Assembly (NCBI GenBank): GCA_002281855.1
Contig: NCHQ01000029.1
Location: forward strand, 1 to 64,000
Length of the DNA: 64,000 nt
DNA from: Rhodospirillales bacterium 24-66-33
GTDB lineage: Bacteria; Pseudomonadota; Alphaproteobacteria; Reyranellales; Reyranellaceae
Direction of reading: 5' to 3'
Below are positions 1 through 10,070 of the stretch, piece after piece. A program made the position numbers and the translations under genes. Each line of letters opens with the position of its first letter. Within the stretch, counting starts at the first letter, position 1. Under the pieces are notes generated by a model. That model ran no database searches and was not told where the DNA came from. It saw only the letters and a list, made by a program, of their open reading frames with translations.

Positions 1-3000
1 GTCGGAGGCGCAGAGCAGATCGCCCTTGGCGATGTCGCCGCCCTGGCCGCAGACATTGACGCTGCCCTCGCCCACGGCGTTGATGACGACCAGATCGTGC
101 GTGGCGAGGTAGTACGCCCACTCCGTCACCGGCGTGATGCCGTCGGCTTCGGTCATCGCCGCCGGCGCCCATTCGGCGATCGGGGCGTAGCGGTTGACGA
201 AGACGCCCAGCACGCCAGCCTGGTTCGCCGAAGCCGACAGCGTCATCGTGCAGAGGACATCCGATATCGACTTCGCCACGACGGCGTCATCGACCAGCAG
301 GTCTCCGACTTCCGGCTCGACGGCGACCGGTAGCAGGCCATCGTGCGCCCCGGTGAAAGGACCGTAGCCGGTGCCGCTGACGGCATAGACCGACCAGCTG
401 CCGGACCCGCTGGAACGGCCGATATCGGCCGTGCCGCCGGTCGAGCTGGCGCCGCGGATCGCGGTGTTCGGCAACGGCGAGCCGGCCCCGGCCGTGGTCT
501 GCGTCGCCTCGATGGTCCAGCCGCCGGTGCTTTGGAACTTCGCCGCGCCGCCCCCGTCGCCGCCGCCGCCGCCGGTGGTCGATTCGTTGACGGCACGGAT
601 CGGGTAGGAGATCGGCAGGCTGCCGGCGATCTGCAGCACCCCTAGCCCGGTCGTGATATCGCCGCCGAACGTCGCTACGGGCGTCGAGACGCCGCCGATG
701 TTGACGTAGGGCGTGATGGCATTCGGGAACAGCCCGTCGCCCCGCATCTCGATCCGGGTGTTGCCGCTGCTGGTGCGCAGGATCGCACCGGTCACGGTGC
801 CCGCCGTGACGGAGCCCATGTCGGCCGTGATCGCCGAGAGTGTCGAGACGCTGAGCTTCGCCGCGGTGACGGCACCGGCCGTGATCTTGTCGGCGGTGAT
901 CGCGTTGGTCGCGATGTTCGCCGCCAGGATGGAGCCGTCGACGATGACCTCGCCGCCGCCTTTCTTCAGGACCGAGACCGAACCGATGCGATAGGTGCCG
1001 CCGGAGAGATTGGAGCCCGACGACTTGTAGACCTGCACCACGGCCTGAATCGCGGTGGCCGGCACGACGATGTTCGCCGAGGTCGTGACCTGCTCGCTGT
1101 AGGAGCTGCTGCTGGCCGAGGTCCAGGTTAGCACGTTGCCGGTGCCGGAGACCTCCGATCCCGCCGCATTCAGGAACTTCAGCTTCACATTGATGCCGAC
1201 ATTCGGCGTCGAGAGCCGCTGCACCACGGCCTTCAGGACGTAGACCTGCGCCGGCGTCACCGTGAAGACGTAGCCGTTCTCGATGATGCCGGACGAGAAG
1301 CCGGTGTTGATGAGGAGGTGGTAGCCGGACCCGTTGTAGCCGTTACCCGCCGTGATCGCGGAGTTCGCCCGCAGGTTCCACCCGGCATCGCCGAGGCTGA
1401 AGCTGTAGTTCTCGACGAAGTTCGTGTAGTCGGCGATCAGGATCTTTTCCGCCGTGACGGCCGCGGCCGCGAGCTTGGCGGTGACCACGGCGCCGGCCTG
1501 CAGCTTCGGCGTCGAGATCGCGTCGTCGGCGATCTGTGTCTCTTCGATCTCGCCGGTGAGCTTCGCTGCAGCCATGTCGGCGATCTGGTCGTCGGTGATC
1601 TGGCCGGTGATATCTTCGGCAGGAACGGCGGCGGTCCAGCCGGGGATGCTGGCATCGTAGCGATAGAGCTTCCCGGCGATGAAGTCGCCGTCATTGGTCG
1701 TGAGATAGACCATGCGGCCGTCGTAGAGGTCCGCCGTCGGCATCTCGTCGACGATCTCGACCCCGACCTGCGGCTGTTCCTTGGTCGTGATGACCACCAC
1801 AGCGGCGTTGGTCGAATAGACGCCCGTGGCCGACCGGAACTTGATCAGATAGGTGCCGATCTCGGTCAGCAGCGCGGCGTTCGTCGTGGTCCCGGCCCCG
1901 GTGAAGATCGTCGTCGCGGTGGCCCAGGTGGCGCCCGTGGTGACGGCCTCGAAGCGGATCTCGACGGTGCCGTTGCGGGCGCGCTCGTCGACCGCGGCAT
2001 CCCATTCGAAGGTCGTGAAGCCGGAGACGCCGGCCGTCTGGGTGAAGCCCAGTGGGTTTCCGTGGTGGCGGTGCGGCCGAGGATGTGGGTCTGGTCCCAA
2101 TCCGTCACCGACTGCAGCTTCATCTCGACCTGGTAGCCGATCAGGAAGCCATCGGGCGACGGGTCCCAGTCGATCAGCAGCCGGCTCTTGACGCCCTGGC
2201 CCGGTGCCGTCTCGTAGACCTCCTCCGTCACGGTCAGGTTCGTCGGCGGCGCCACGGTGTTGGCGTCGGGCCCATTGGTGCCGTCGTTGGGATCGACCGG
2301 CACCTCTTCGGAGGTCGCCCAGTCGTAGGCCTCCAGCGAGGTCGCCGCCAACTCCAGATCGACGCCGAGGGCATTATCCTCGACCGCGAACGAGGTCGAT
2401 CGCACTTCAAAGACCTTGTCGGTCCAGCCGTAGCGCTCGTAGGTCAGATAGACCGTATCGCCGGCCTGCACCCGCCAGGCCGAGAGATTGCACGGCAGCG
2501 AAACCCGCAGCTCGTGCCGGCTCAGCAGGAGGTCGATCTTGGCGATGCGCTGCGCCATCGACGCCGCCCGCGTGAACGGCAGCATGATGTCGCGATAGAT
2601 CGCCTCGCCATCGATTGTGGCATAGGATTCCGAGACGATCGGCGGGAAGTCGGCTTCCTGCCAGAACCGGACCGGATCGATGTAGACGCCCTTCACGGCG
2701 TTGAAGCGGTCGCGCCGCGAGGTCAGCGTCTGGATCTTGGGCCCGCTGCGGAGATCGTTGGCGGTCAGCGTGATCGTCGGCGTCTGATAGACCCCGGCCA
2801 GGATGCGCCAGCGCTCGCCATCGAACGGGGCATGCCCGCGCATGGCGCCGACCAACCGCCCCAGCACTTCCTTTGGCTGGTCGCTGGACTTGAAGGAGCC
2901 ATAGGTCTCGAACCGGCTCTCATAACCGCCGGCCACGAGCTCGACCTGCTCGTCGCAGGCATTTGCCGCCGCGATCAGCGCGGCCTCGTCGATGCCGGTC

Positions 3001-3815
3001 GCGTAATCGACCCCGAGCCCATAGGTCGGATCGCAGAGATAGTTCGCGACACAGAGCGCCGAATTGACCGACCAGCCCGTGGTATCGGTGCGGGGGTCAT
3101 AGACGTCGTTCTTGCCCTTGATCACGGCGGTGATGTTCGGGATGTCGCGGAAGATCGCCTGATCGAATTCCAGCCGGACGTAGAGCCCGGACATGCCGGC
3201 AAAGGTGTCGGCCGAAGTCAGGACGGCGCTGCATTCGGCCAGCAGATCGGCGTCGATGGTCTGGCCCGGCGCACCCTTGAACGGGCGGACCCTGACCTTG
3301 CCGGCGAACTGGCTGGGCGACGGCACGAAGCCGTTGGAGTCGATGACGAGATCGCCCGGGGCCGCGGAGCCGGCGTTCTCATAGGACACGAAGGCTTCGT
3401 CGCCGATCCAGATCTGGGCGAACTGGTGGACCTCATGCCCCGCCATCAGCACGATCAAGTGGAGATACTTGTTGCTGTTGGTGGTGTGCATGAAGCCGAA
3501 GACGCCGCCGACGCGGGCCTCGCCATAGATCACCTGTCGCGGCGCCGTCGGCTGCCGGACGTTGATCTTGTTGTCGATGACGGGCTGGCTGGTACCGGGG
3601 AAGGTCTGGCCGCGGGCAGAGCTGGCGGGCTTCAGGAGGGCGCTGACGGCGAACGAGATCGCCATCGAGATGATGGTCCCGATCGCGAAGCTGGTTACGG
3701 CACCCCAAAAACTTGCCGCGAACACCGCTCCAAAGATGGCGACGGTGATCGGGTCCGCGTGCGCGGGCCCCGCCACCAACACCAGGGCGAGCGCAAGGGA
3801 GCCGGTCAGCCGCAT
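1..3815 (-). CDS. Tail tip / host-specificity protein (lambda J-like), partial and frameshifted
   Basis: The reading frame opens with a hydrophobic, signal-like N-terminus (MRLTGSLALALVLVAGPAHA) and a glycine/alanine-rich membrane-like stretch. The J-type tail-tip body follows, with motifs such as VIYGEARVGG and YLCDPTYGLGVDY. A fibronectin-III-like domain starts around residue 540. At 2048-2051 the frame is lost: reading past THW gives low-quality sequence. Stepping back one base restores GFTQTAGVSGF, and that frame stays open to the window edge through tail-fibre repeats (AAKLTGEIEETQIADDAIS, AAVTAEKILIADY). About 588 codons lie before the shift and about 683 after it. In lambda-like phages this protein forms the tail tip and contacts the host receptor. 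The shift may be a mutation, a sequencing error in the GGG run, or recoding; no canonical slippery heptamer is present. The C-terminus lies off the left edge. Confidence 0.8.
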
Positions 3816-3862
3816 GCCGACCTGCCGTTGATGAGCCCATGGTGCATGGCTATGCTCGCTCT

Positions 3863-4315
3863 ATGCTGAAAGTTCTTGCGGCGGCCTTGGCCGCACTTGC
3901 CTTGGCGTCATGCGCCGAGGCTTTCGAAGGGCGGGCGCCGATGAGTGACGCCGCATCCGATGCGGCGGGTCGTCAGCTCGCGGCACCCTCACCCGGCAAG
4001 GCGGCGCTCTATGTCTTCAGGGCGGACAAGCCTCAGCCGATCGTCTGGACGGTGCTCGCCGGACGGACGACGATCTCCCAGCTCGGCACCATGAGTTGGA
4101 GCCGCGTCGAGCTTCTGCCTGGCCAGTACGATTTGCGGTGCGTGGGCGGGCGCGAGGCGACGCCGTCGCTGGTTCTCAATCTCGCCGCCGGGGAGACGCG
4201 CTATGTCGATCTCGGGACCGAATGGTGGAAGATCGCTTGCACGCTTAACGAGGTCGACGCCGCGGCAGGGCGAGCCGGAATCGCCGCCGGCAAGCGGGTT
4301 CTCGAACTGAACTGA
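3863..4315 (+). CDS. Small lipoprotein, DUF2846-like (moron candidate)
   Basis: The predicted start is the methionine of MLKVLAAALAALALASC, which gives a clean lipoprotein signal peptide with lipobox ALASC. The Met eight codons upstream would spoil that signal. The mature part contains GKAALYVFRADKPQPI and a C-terminal region rich in short beta-type segments, similar to small surface lipoproteins of the DUF2846 type. It is the only plus-strand gene in the 17 kb tail block. It lies back to back with the minus-strand gene that follows; their stop codons meet at TGATCA. Its isolation and orientation suggest separate expression in the lysogen. A role in blocking superinfection is only an inference from such morons in other phages. 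Confidence 0.65.
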   Translation: MLKVLAAALAALALASCAEAFEGRAPMSDAASDAAGRQLAAPSPGKAALYVFRADKPQPIVWTVLAGRTTISQLGTMSWSRVELLPGQYDLRCVGGREATPSLVLNLAAGETRYVDLGTEWWKIACTLNEVDAAAGRAGIAAGKRVLELN

Positions 4316-4714
4316 TCAGCCCACCTTCCAGACATTAACGGCCCGATCCAGCGGAACATGCTCCAGACCGTTCGGACCCGGACCGCACAGGGTCTGCCCG
4401 GTGCAGACGCAGATTGCCGGCCGTCTGTCCTGATCGATCAGCGCGACGTCACCGCGCCGGATCTCGCGCCAGTTCTGAGAAGCCCGTCCCAGTGGCGCGC
4501 AAGCTGCCTGCCCAAGGCCGCCGTCCTCTTCGATGACCCGCATCGCCTCCAGCGCCGACGACCAGGACACCGGCCGCATTTCCTGCCCGGTGATCGTGGC
4601 CACGGCGCCGAACATGAAGGTCGCACAGTCGTTGGGCCCCCATTCGAAGGGCATGTTCTTTCGCGCCAGCAGGTAGGCCGCGAGCCGCTTTTCCCAGCCC
4701 TCGATGCGCCTCAT
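4316..4714 (-). CDS. DUF6950-like / NlpC-P60-like tail assembly protein
   Basis: A 132-residue protein with the pattern FEWGPNDCATFMFGAV. It resembles the Cys-containing start of NlpC/P60-type proteins and the DUF6950 family found beside tail tip genes. It sits where lambda K lies, between the J-like gene and the minor tail proteins, and its start overlaps the upstream stop by four bases (ATGA). The residue set is only partly visible: a Cys near residue 30, with no certain catalytic His. Peptidoglycan hydrolysis is therefore uncertain. A structural or assembly role in the tail tip is the safer reading. Confidence 0.65.
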   Translation of the reverse strand: MRRIEGWEKRLAAYLLARKNMPFEWGPNDCATFMFGAVATITGQEMRPVSWSSALEAMRVIEEDGGLGQAACAPLGRASQNWREIRRGDVALIDQDRRPAICVCTGQTLCGPGPNGLEHVPLDRAVNVWKVG

Positions 4715-5271
4715 CCCCGCCCCCAGTAGATGACCAGATCGGCATAGCGCGAGATGTACCGCAGGCTGGCATCACCATCGTGCAGCAGCTTCTGGTGCTC
4801 ATCGGTGTAGCGCCACTCCCGGGCGCGCTCCAAGTCGATCAGCTCGTTCTCGTACTGAAGCGAGATGATCGGTTTCTCGGGGTTGCTGTCGTCGATCTCG
4901 CCGACGTCGAGGCGACCGCGGCACATGATCTTCGGCGTCGACACGATGGCGCCGCTCGCATCCAGCAGGCCGAGCCGGATGATGCCGTAGCGCCGGGTCT
5001 GCAGCTCCTCCAGCGCCAGTTCGATCTGGTCCGGCGGCGCCCCGGACAGCTTCAGCATGAAGCCGCGGGCCTCGATGCTGTCGGTTTCCTCGACGGCGGA
5101 CAGCTCCAGCATGTTGCCGAGGCCCAGCCAGTTCTGCGCGTTCCATGCCAGCGTGCCGATGCCGGTCCAGAGATACTGGACCGTCGAGAACTCGAGCTCG
5201 AACAGCAGGATCGGCCGGACGACCGGGGCCTGCAGTCCGTTCGCCATGTCAGTGGTGAGGCTGCGACTCAC
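4711..5271 (-). CDS. Minor tail protein (tail tip complex)
   Basis: A 186-residue protein with the motifs LFELEFSTVQYLWTGIGTL and RRYGIIRLGLLDASGAIVS. These are typical of the DUF2163/lambda L-like minor tail proteins encoded between the distal tail protein and the NlpC-like protein. It overlaps both neighbours by four bases, so translation is probably coupled. The family assignment rests on position and general pattern. No enzymatic motif is visible. Confidence 0.65.
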   Translation of the reverse strand: MSRSLTTDMANGLQAPVVRPILLFELEFSTVQYLWTGIGTLAWNAQNWLGLGNMLELSAVEETDSIEARGFMLKLSGAPPDQIELALEELQTRRYGIIRLGLLDASGAIVSTPKIMCRGRLDVGEIDDSNPEKPIISLQYENELIDLERAREWRYTDEHQKLLHDGDASLRYISRYADLVIYWGRG

Positions 5272-5867
5272 GGCCGGAGGTCCTCGATGGCCTTGATCGT
5301 GAGCCGCTCATAGACGCTAGCCGGACCGATGGTCCATTGCGGCGTCTCCGTCAGCATGAAGCGGCCTTTGGCCCCACTGTAGGTCAGCGCCGAGGACGAC
5401 AGCGCCGCCCGCAAGGAGGGCCAGATCTCGCAGGACGGCGTCGAGCCCAGGGTGACGTCGACCATGACCTTGTGCAGCCACCGGCTCGAGCCAAAGCTGA
5501 TCCAGTCGCCGGCCAGCAGGGTTCCGGTGCCGCCGCTCAGCGTGATCGTATGCGATCGCACCGAGCCCGTGGCGGTGACCGATCCCGAAACCGTCCCGCG
5601 CGGGGAGGCCCCGGCCGGATCGCCCATGGTGAAGGACCCCACCGGCCCCCGCATCGACGTGAAGAACGCCACCCACGGTTCGGCCGTGGCGCGGTCCATG
5701 GGGTCGAAGCCGATGTCGGCCTCCCACCGCTCGGCGCCGGGCCATTCGTAGACCTGCGGCACCAGCGAGAATGGCGAGACGTTCATGCCGACGACGTTGC
5801 TCTGCCGGATCGTGATCTCGGACGGACCGCGATGCGTCAGGAACGCGCGGGGAAAGGTGATGGCCAT
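5268..5867 (-). CDS. Minor/distal tail protein
   Basis: A 199-residue protein just downstream of the tape measure gene, where siphophages encode the distal tail or lambda M-like protein. It begins MAITFPRAFLTHRGPSEITI and ends with a beta-rich region (RFMLTETPQWTIGPASVYERL), fitting a tail-hub protein that is nearly all beta strand. The start codon overlaps the stop of the tape measure gene (ATGA at 5867). The role is assigned from gene order and composition. Confidence 0.6.
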   Translation of the reverse strand: MAITFPRAFLTHRGPSEITIRQSNVVGMNVSPFSLVPQVYEWPGAERWEADIGFDPMDRATAEPWVAFFTSMRGPVGSFTMGDPAGASPRGTVSGSVTATGSVRSHTITLSGGTGTLLAGDWISFGSSRWLHKVMVDVTLGSTPSCEIWPSLRAALSSSALTYSGAKGRFMLTETPQWTIGPASVYERLTIKAIEDLRP

Positions 5868-8440
5868 CAGCGGAACACATCGTCGAGGCCGCCACGCTTG
5901 CGGCGGTTGATGAGCGCGGCCTGCGCGCCCTCTTCGGCAGACTTCTTCACGTTGCGCATCCCCGAGGCGAATTGTTGGGTGGTGACGAACTCACCGACGT
6001 GCACGGTCTGGTTCACGATCACGGTGGTGTTCTCATTGGCTGCAGCACCGCCGTGCATCTGGACGCCGAGGCTGCCGTTCGGCCCGCGTCGCAGCGGCAT
6101 GATCGCTTCCGGGCCGGCCTCGCCCATGACGCCGCGCCGACCGCCGGACATCGGGAACATCGTCGGGCTGGTGACCATGCCGCCCGATGCGAAGGGGACG
6201 ACGTTGCCGTGATGGAAGGCGGCGCCGTGGGCGAAGGTGAAGCCAGATCCCGCGGCCACTCCACCACCACCGCCGAAGATAGAGCCGATGAGCCCGCCGA
6301 GGCCGCCACCGGCACTGCCACCACCCGGGAAGGCGGCTTCGAATAGCTGCGCCGCCGCCATCTCGATCAGCTTTTCCGCGATCCGGTTCAGCGCGTTCAT
6401 GGCGGCGTTGCCAAAGGCTTCCCACACCGTTTGGCCATTCATCAGGCCTTCGCGCATGTCGGAGAAGAAGCCCTTGAAGACCTCGCGACCGAGCCCGACC
6501 ATCTCGCCCAGCTGCTGCGTGCGGGCCTTCGCGGCGGCCATCGCATCGGCCGACTGCTTGATGGCGTCGACCTGGTCGGGGGTCAGTTCGATGCCGGCGC
6601 GGCGGGCCTCGTTCAGCATCTCCGTCGAGAACCGCAGCGCATCGGCAGCTTCGGCCGACATGAACAGCGCCTGCTGTTCCATCTCCTGTGCGGCAATGAA
6701 GTCGGCCGACTTGGTCTTGGCGTCGTCCATGAACTTCGCCGTGGCGAGCGCATTGTCGGCCTCGGCCATGGCGCCGGCCATCTCGCGGACAGCCGCTTTC
6801 TGTGCCTCGGACAGCGTCTTGCCGTCACCCGTGGCCTTGTTCAGCAGTTCCTGTTCGTGACGCAGCCGGGCGGCGACCAGCACGGTTTCGCCCACGGCCG
6901 CGGTCTCGGCCTTCTTGGTCAGGACGTACTCGCGGGCGGATTCGATGGCCTTGGCGTAGGGGTCGGAGCCGCCCTTTTTGCCGGTGGCTGCCGACGGGCC
7001 TACGCGCGGCGCCCCGACCACGACCGGCGGCATATTGAACGGGTCCGGCTCCGGGATGACCTGCGCGAGCTTGGTGTACTTGTCGATCTCGGCCTGTATC
7101 TCCGACTCGCGGCCTTCGTTCGCAGGGTTGCCGCTGGCCAACTCACGCTTCAGGCTCTCCAGCCTCCGCTCGGCCGCCTCGGCGGGCGTCTCCAGGCGAA
7201 GCCCTCCCATGGTGTTGTGGCCGTATCGACCGCCGAAGATGGCGTCGAGCTTTTCGAGGAAGGAGGCGTCTTTCGGCAGGCCGGCGAGCGCGCGGTTTGC
7301 CCGCTCGGTGTTCGCCGCCAGTGTCTCCATGAGAGAGCCGATGCCGCCGATCGCCGAGGCAATCGTCGGCGAAATGCCGAGCAGCTTGTCGGCCTGCCCG
7401 ATGAGTTTGATCCACGATGTTTCGAGGTTGGTCGATGCCTGGGCAACCGTCAGGCTCATCCCCTCGGCCTGCCGCTTCGTTTCTTCGAAGCCCTTGAGAA
7501 GGCCGGCAAAGAACTGCTGCGAAGTCACCCGTCCGTCGGCAACGGCGGCGCGGAGCCTGGCCACCGAGCCACCCATGCCGTCGATACCGCGTGCCGCCGC
7601 CTGCGCGATGGGATAGGCACCCTCAAGGATCGAGTTGAATTCCTCGGCGCGGACGATTCCGGAGCCCAGCGCCTGCGAGAGCTGCAGCAGGGCACCCGAC
7701 GCGGACTCGCTGGAGCCGCCCTGCACGCGAAGGGCCGCCGTCACGCCGTCCGTGAATTGCAGCAGCTTGCCTTGATCGGCCCCGAGCTCGCCGGCCGCCA
7801 TAGAGGCCCGGCTATAGAGTTTGCCCAGCGCCTCGATCTCGACGCCGTTCTTTTGGGCAGACGCGAACAGAGCCGACTGCACCTCGTCCATGTTGCTGCC
7901 GGCGACGCCTGCGACCTTCAGCTGGTTCGTGAAGCGAGTATAGGCATCGGCCGCTTCCACGACGGCCCGTGCGCTCACGTAGCCGGCGGCCGTCGCGGCG
8001 AGGCCACCCAATCCACCGCCCATGAGCGGAAGCCCCGTTGCGCCCTTGCCGGAATTCGCCAGCAGCATGGCGCGCTGGCGGCTCGCATTGTTGGACTCGA
8101 TGGCCGCCTTCTGCGCTTGCAGTGCCGCAACGGATGCCATGATCGCCCGGCCTTCGGCGGACGCCTCAGCCACACCAGCGCGACGGAGGATGGCATAACG
8201 CTGCTGCGCTTGGGCGCTGCGGGTCAATTGCTGGCGTTCGAACTCGAGGTCGCGGATCGTGCGTTGGACGCGCTTGGAAAAGTCTTCCGTCGCCCGGGCC
8301 GCGGCAGAATTCGACGTGCCCCAACGTTGGGCCGCTCGCTCAGCGGCAGCGGCCGCGGGCACCATCTCGCGCAAGGCCGCCGTGGCCTCCCGCGCGGACT
8401 CGAACTTCACCTCAAGCGACAGACTCGCGACTTCAGCCAC
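5867..8440 (-). CDS. Tape measure protein
   Basis: An 857-residue protein starting at GTG 8440, which follows a good ribosome binding site (AGGGAGAGG). Upstream in-frame sequence is low quality and belongs to the chaperone gene. The N-terminal third is alanine-rich and helical. The central region matches the tape-measure N-terminal domain (GYVSARAVVEAADAYTRF, LYSRASMAAGELGADQGKLL, FNSILEGAYPIAQAAARGI). The C-terminal part has the lambda-type tail segment MREGLMNGQTVWEAFGNAAM followed by glycine-rich membrane-active stretches. The protein sets tail length and is ejected with the DNA. It is the longest uninterrupted frame in the window, as expected in a tail module. Confidence 0.92.
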   Translation of the reverse strand: MAEVASLSLEVKFESAREATAALREMVPAAAAAERAAQRWGTSNSAAARATEDFSKRVQRTIRDLEFERQQLTRSAQAQQRYAILRRAGVAEASAEGRAIMASVAALQAQKAAIESNNASRQRAMLLANSGKGATGLPLMGGGLGGLAATAAGYVSARAVVEAADAYTRFTNQLKVAGVAGSNMDEVQSALFASAQKNGVEIEALGKLYSRASMAAGELGADQGKLLQFTDGVTAALRVQGGSSESASGALLQLSQALGSGIVRAEEFNSILEGAYPIAQAAARGIDGMGGSVARLRAAVADGRVTSQQFFAGLLKGFEETKRQAEGMSLTVAQASTNLETSWIKLIGQADKLLGISPTIASAIGGIGSLMETLAANTERANRALAGLPKDASFLEKLDAIFGGRYGHNTMGGLRLETPAEAAERRLESLKRELASGNPANEGRESEIQAEIDKYTKLAQVIPEPDPFNMPPVVVGAPRVGPSAATGKKGGSDPYAKAIESAREYVLTKKAETAAVGETVLVAARLRHEQELLNKATGDGKTLSEAQKAAVREMAGAMAEADNALATAKFMDDAKTKSADFIAAQEMEQQALFMSAEAADALRFSTEMLNEARRAGIELTPDQVDAIKQSADAMAAAKARTQQLGEMVGLGREVFKGFFSDMREGLMNGQTVWEAFGNAAMNALNRIAEKLIEMAAAQLFEAAFPGGGSAGGGLGGLIGSIFGGGGGVAAGSGFTFAHGAAFHHGNVVPFASGGMVTSPTMFPMSGGRRGVMGEAGPEAIMPLRRGPNGSLGVQMHGGAAANENTTVIVNQTVHVGEFVTTQQFASGMRNVKKSAEEGAQAALINRRKRGGLDDVFR

Positions 8441-9328
8441 TGGCCTCTCCCTTGGTTCGTTTGAAGACCCGCCGCTTGCCGATCCCGCCGAGGATGGCGC
8501 GGACGCCGGCGCCGTCGCTCGATGCCGCCGAAACCCTCGCGGCCTGGCCGCTGGGTGGACCCGGCTTCGATGCCGGCCGCAGATAGATCTCGTCGAGCGC
8601 TTCCACGACGCCGATCTCCCACGGCGCCAGCCGGACACCGGACAGCCGCGTGAAGGCGTCGATATCCTGCCAGCCGACGGGCTGCGGGCCGGCGAACCCC
8701 GCCGGCGCCCGCCGTCTCAGCCGCAGATAGGTCTGCCAGAGGTAGAACAGCTCATCGGGGAACGGCGGCAGCTGTAGTTCGGCCTCGATCTCGGCCAGCA
8801 CGTGCGCGGCGCCCTTCGCTTCGGCCCGCTCCCGGCGGGCGACCAATCTGGCGTGGCGGCTCTGCCCGGTGCCGTCGGCCTCCGCCAGATGGAAATAGCG
8901 CTCGGCGTAGGCGGTCAGACCTTCGGCGAGCGCTTCGTAAAAGAGTTGTCGTCGAGCAGGAAGTCCATGGCCTGGGTGACCATGTAGACCCGGCCGGGAT
9001 CGCCCAGCAGCTTGCGGGCATTATCCGGCGTGAAGGGCCAGGGCTCGCCGCCCATGGTCAGGCCGGACCAGCCGATCATGCGCTCGATGACGTAGGCGAT
9101 GTTTTCCTCGAGGAAGTTCTCCTCCGGCGCCACCCACTTCTTGCCGTTGACCTGGGCCTGCTGCATCAGCTTCTTCCGCTGCGTGGCCTCGCGCCCGATG
9201 CGCGCGGTCTGCGCCACGCCGCGCTCGTGGCCGGGGCCGGCGAAGGTGAAGGTGACATCCGTCGGCTGGCCGCCCTTGTGCACCGTCATCACCGACTCGG
9301 TGAGCATGTCGAGATCGTCGAGGTCCAT
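8433..9328 (-). CDS. Tail assembly chaperone, frameshifted long form (GT-like)
   Basis: The second chaperone frame runs to 8433 and lacks a convincing start. Its earliest start, a TTG at 8846, has no ribosome binding site, while the frame continues upstream as good protein (FYEALAEGLTAYAERYFHLAEADG) to meet the first frame at 8939. A -1 slip on the TTTT at 8939-8942 would join 130 residues of the short form to 168 residues here, about 298 in all. This is the lambda G/GT arrangement, where the long form recruits tail tube subunits to the tape measure. The last codons overlap the tape measure start. Confidence 0.6.
8915..9328 (-). CDS. Tail assembly chaperone, short form (G-like)
   Basis: A 137-residue protein between the tail tube and tape measure genes, the standard place for the G chaperone. 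It opens MDLDDLDMLTESVMTVHKGG and contains a helical middle region (ENIAYVIERMIGWSGLTMGG). It ends in a TGA shortly after the proposed slip site. The family is poorly conserved in sequence, so the call rests on position, length and overlap with a second frame in the -1 register. Confidence 0.65.
   Translation of the reverse strand: MDLDDLDMLTESVMTVHKGGQPTDVTFTFAGPGHERGVAQTARIGREATQRKKLMQQAQVNGKKWVAPEENFLEENIAYVIERMIGWSGLTMGGEPWPFTPDNARKLLGDPGRVYMVTQAMDFLLDDNSFTKRSPKV
8938..8945 (-). promoter_or_regulatory. Candidate -1 translational frameshift site
   Basis: On the minus strand the zero frame reads AAC TCT TTT ACG. Slipping back one base at TTT gives TTT again, then TAC GAA in the second chaperone frame. 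The A-site codon re-pairs perfectly; the P-site codon does not, so it is not a canonical X-XXY-YYZ heptamer. No downstream pseudoknot was evaluated. Confidence 0.5.
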
Positions 9329-9413
9329 TGTGTCGCCCTGTTGGAATGCCGGATGCCGGGTTGGGGCCGTCGCCCCGGCGAACGACGGCCCCGTCTCTCG
9401 CGAGAGAGGTCGA

Positions 9414-9989
9414 TCAGTTTGGGTAAACCCACTGCTTCCGCAGTTGAATGTTGCTGATCTGTGTCGGCGTCACGCCAAAGCGCTTGGCCAACGATCTGCC
9501 GGTTTCGATGCCTCGTCGGCTTATGATCTCTTCCACGGCAGATCGCGCCAATTTGGCGTGGCCGTTCTTCTCGCCGCGCGGGTCAGTGCCGTGCAGCATC
9601 CTGTCGGCTGCGTTCTCAACCTTTGTCGCCCACCGGAGATGCCAGCGGTTGACGCAGGGGCGATTGCCACAGGAATGGGCGGTCTCGTGTTCGGGGCTGG
9701 GCGGCGGTCCGTGGGCTTTCTCGCAGACATACCGATGCGCGAGCATTTCGACATTGCCGCCCAGAGACATCTGAGCGTATCCATTGGCCATCTTGGCAAA
9801 TGGAAACACCAAGCATCGATCCTTTTCCGAACACGCTACCGCGTGGAGATCTAGCCACTTCTTCCGGCCGCGCCGGTCAAACAGCGGATCACCATGCCTG
9901 TACCATCTCAGATAGTGACCGCCACACCAGCCACGCTTGATAGCCGCCTTGCCGCAATTCGGGATTGCACATAAACGGGATGCAGCCAT
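9414..9989 (-). CDS. HNH homing endonuclease
   Basis: A 191-residue protein with an N-terminal zinc-finger-like segment (CAIPNCGKAAIKRGWCGGHY). A C-terminal HNH_3-type core contains the motifs ETAHSCGNRPCVNRWHLRW and VENAADRML, followed by an HTH-like tail (SLAKRFGVTPTQIS). It interrupts the tail tube to chaperone gene order, which in relatives is contiguous, so it is best read as a free-standing homing endonuclease. It has no evident role in virion structure. Confidence 0.85.
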   Translation of the reverse strand: MAASRLCAIPNCGKAAIKRGWCGGHYLRWYRHGDPLFDRRGRKKWLDLHAVACSEKDRCLVFPFAKMANGYAQMSLGGNVEMLAHRYVCEKAHGPPPSPEHETAHSCGNRPCVNRWHLRWATKVENAADRMLHGTDPRGEKNGHAKLARSAVEEIISRRGIETGRSLAKRFGVTPTQISNIQLRKQWVYPN

Positions 9990-10019
9990 TTCAGCCTCTT
10001 GCGCAGGTTGGAGTGGTTA

Positions 10020-10054
10020 GAGGCCGCCGAGTGTTTCCAGCACCCGGCGGCCTC
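10020..10054. terminator. Strong hairpin between tail tube and HNH genes
   Basis: Inverted repeat gaggccgccg ... cggcggcctc with an inner gtg/cac pair. It lies just downstream of the tail tube stop on the minus strand. No T-tract follows, so it may protect the 3' end or attenuate transcription rather than terminate it outright. Confidence 0.4.
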
Positions 10055-10070
10055 GCTCATTGTAACTGAC

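Noticed and set aside
2052..3869. 605-residue plus-strand frame
   Set aside because: Opposite-strand shadow of the J-like gene; rich in Arg, Gly and Asp with no family signal.
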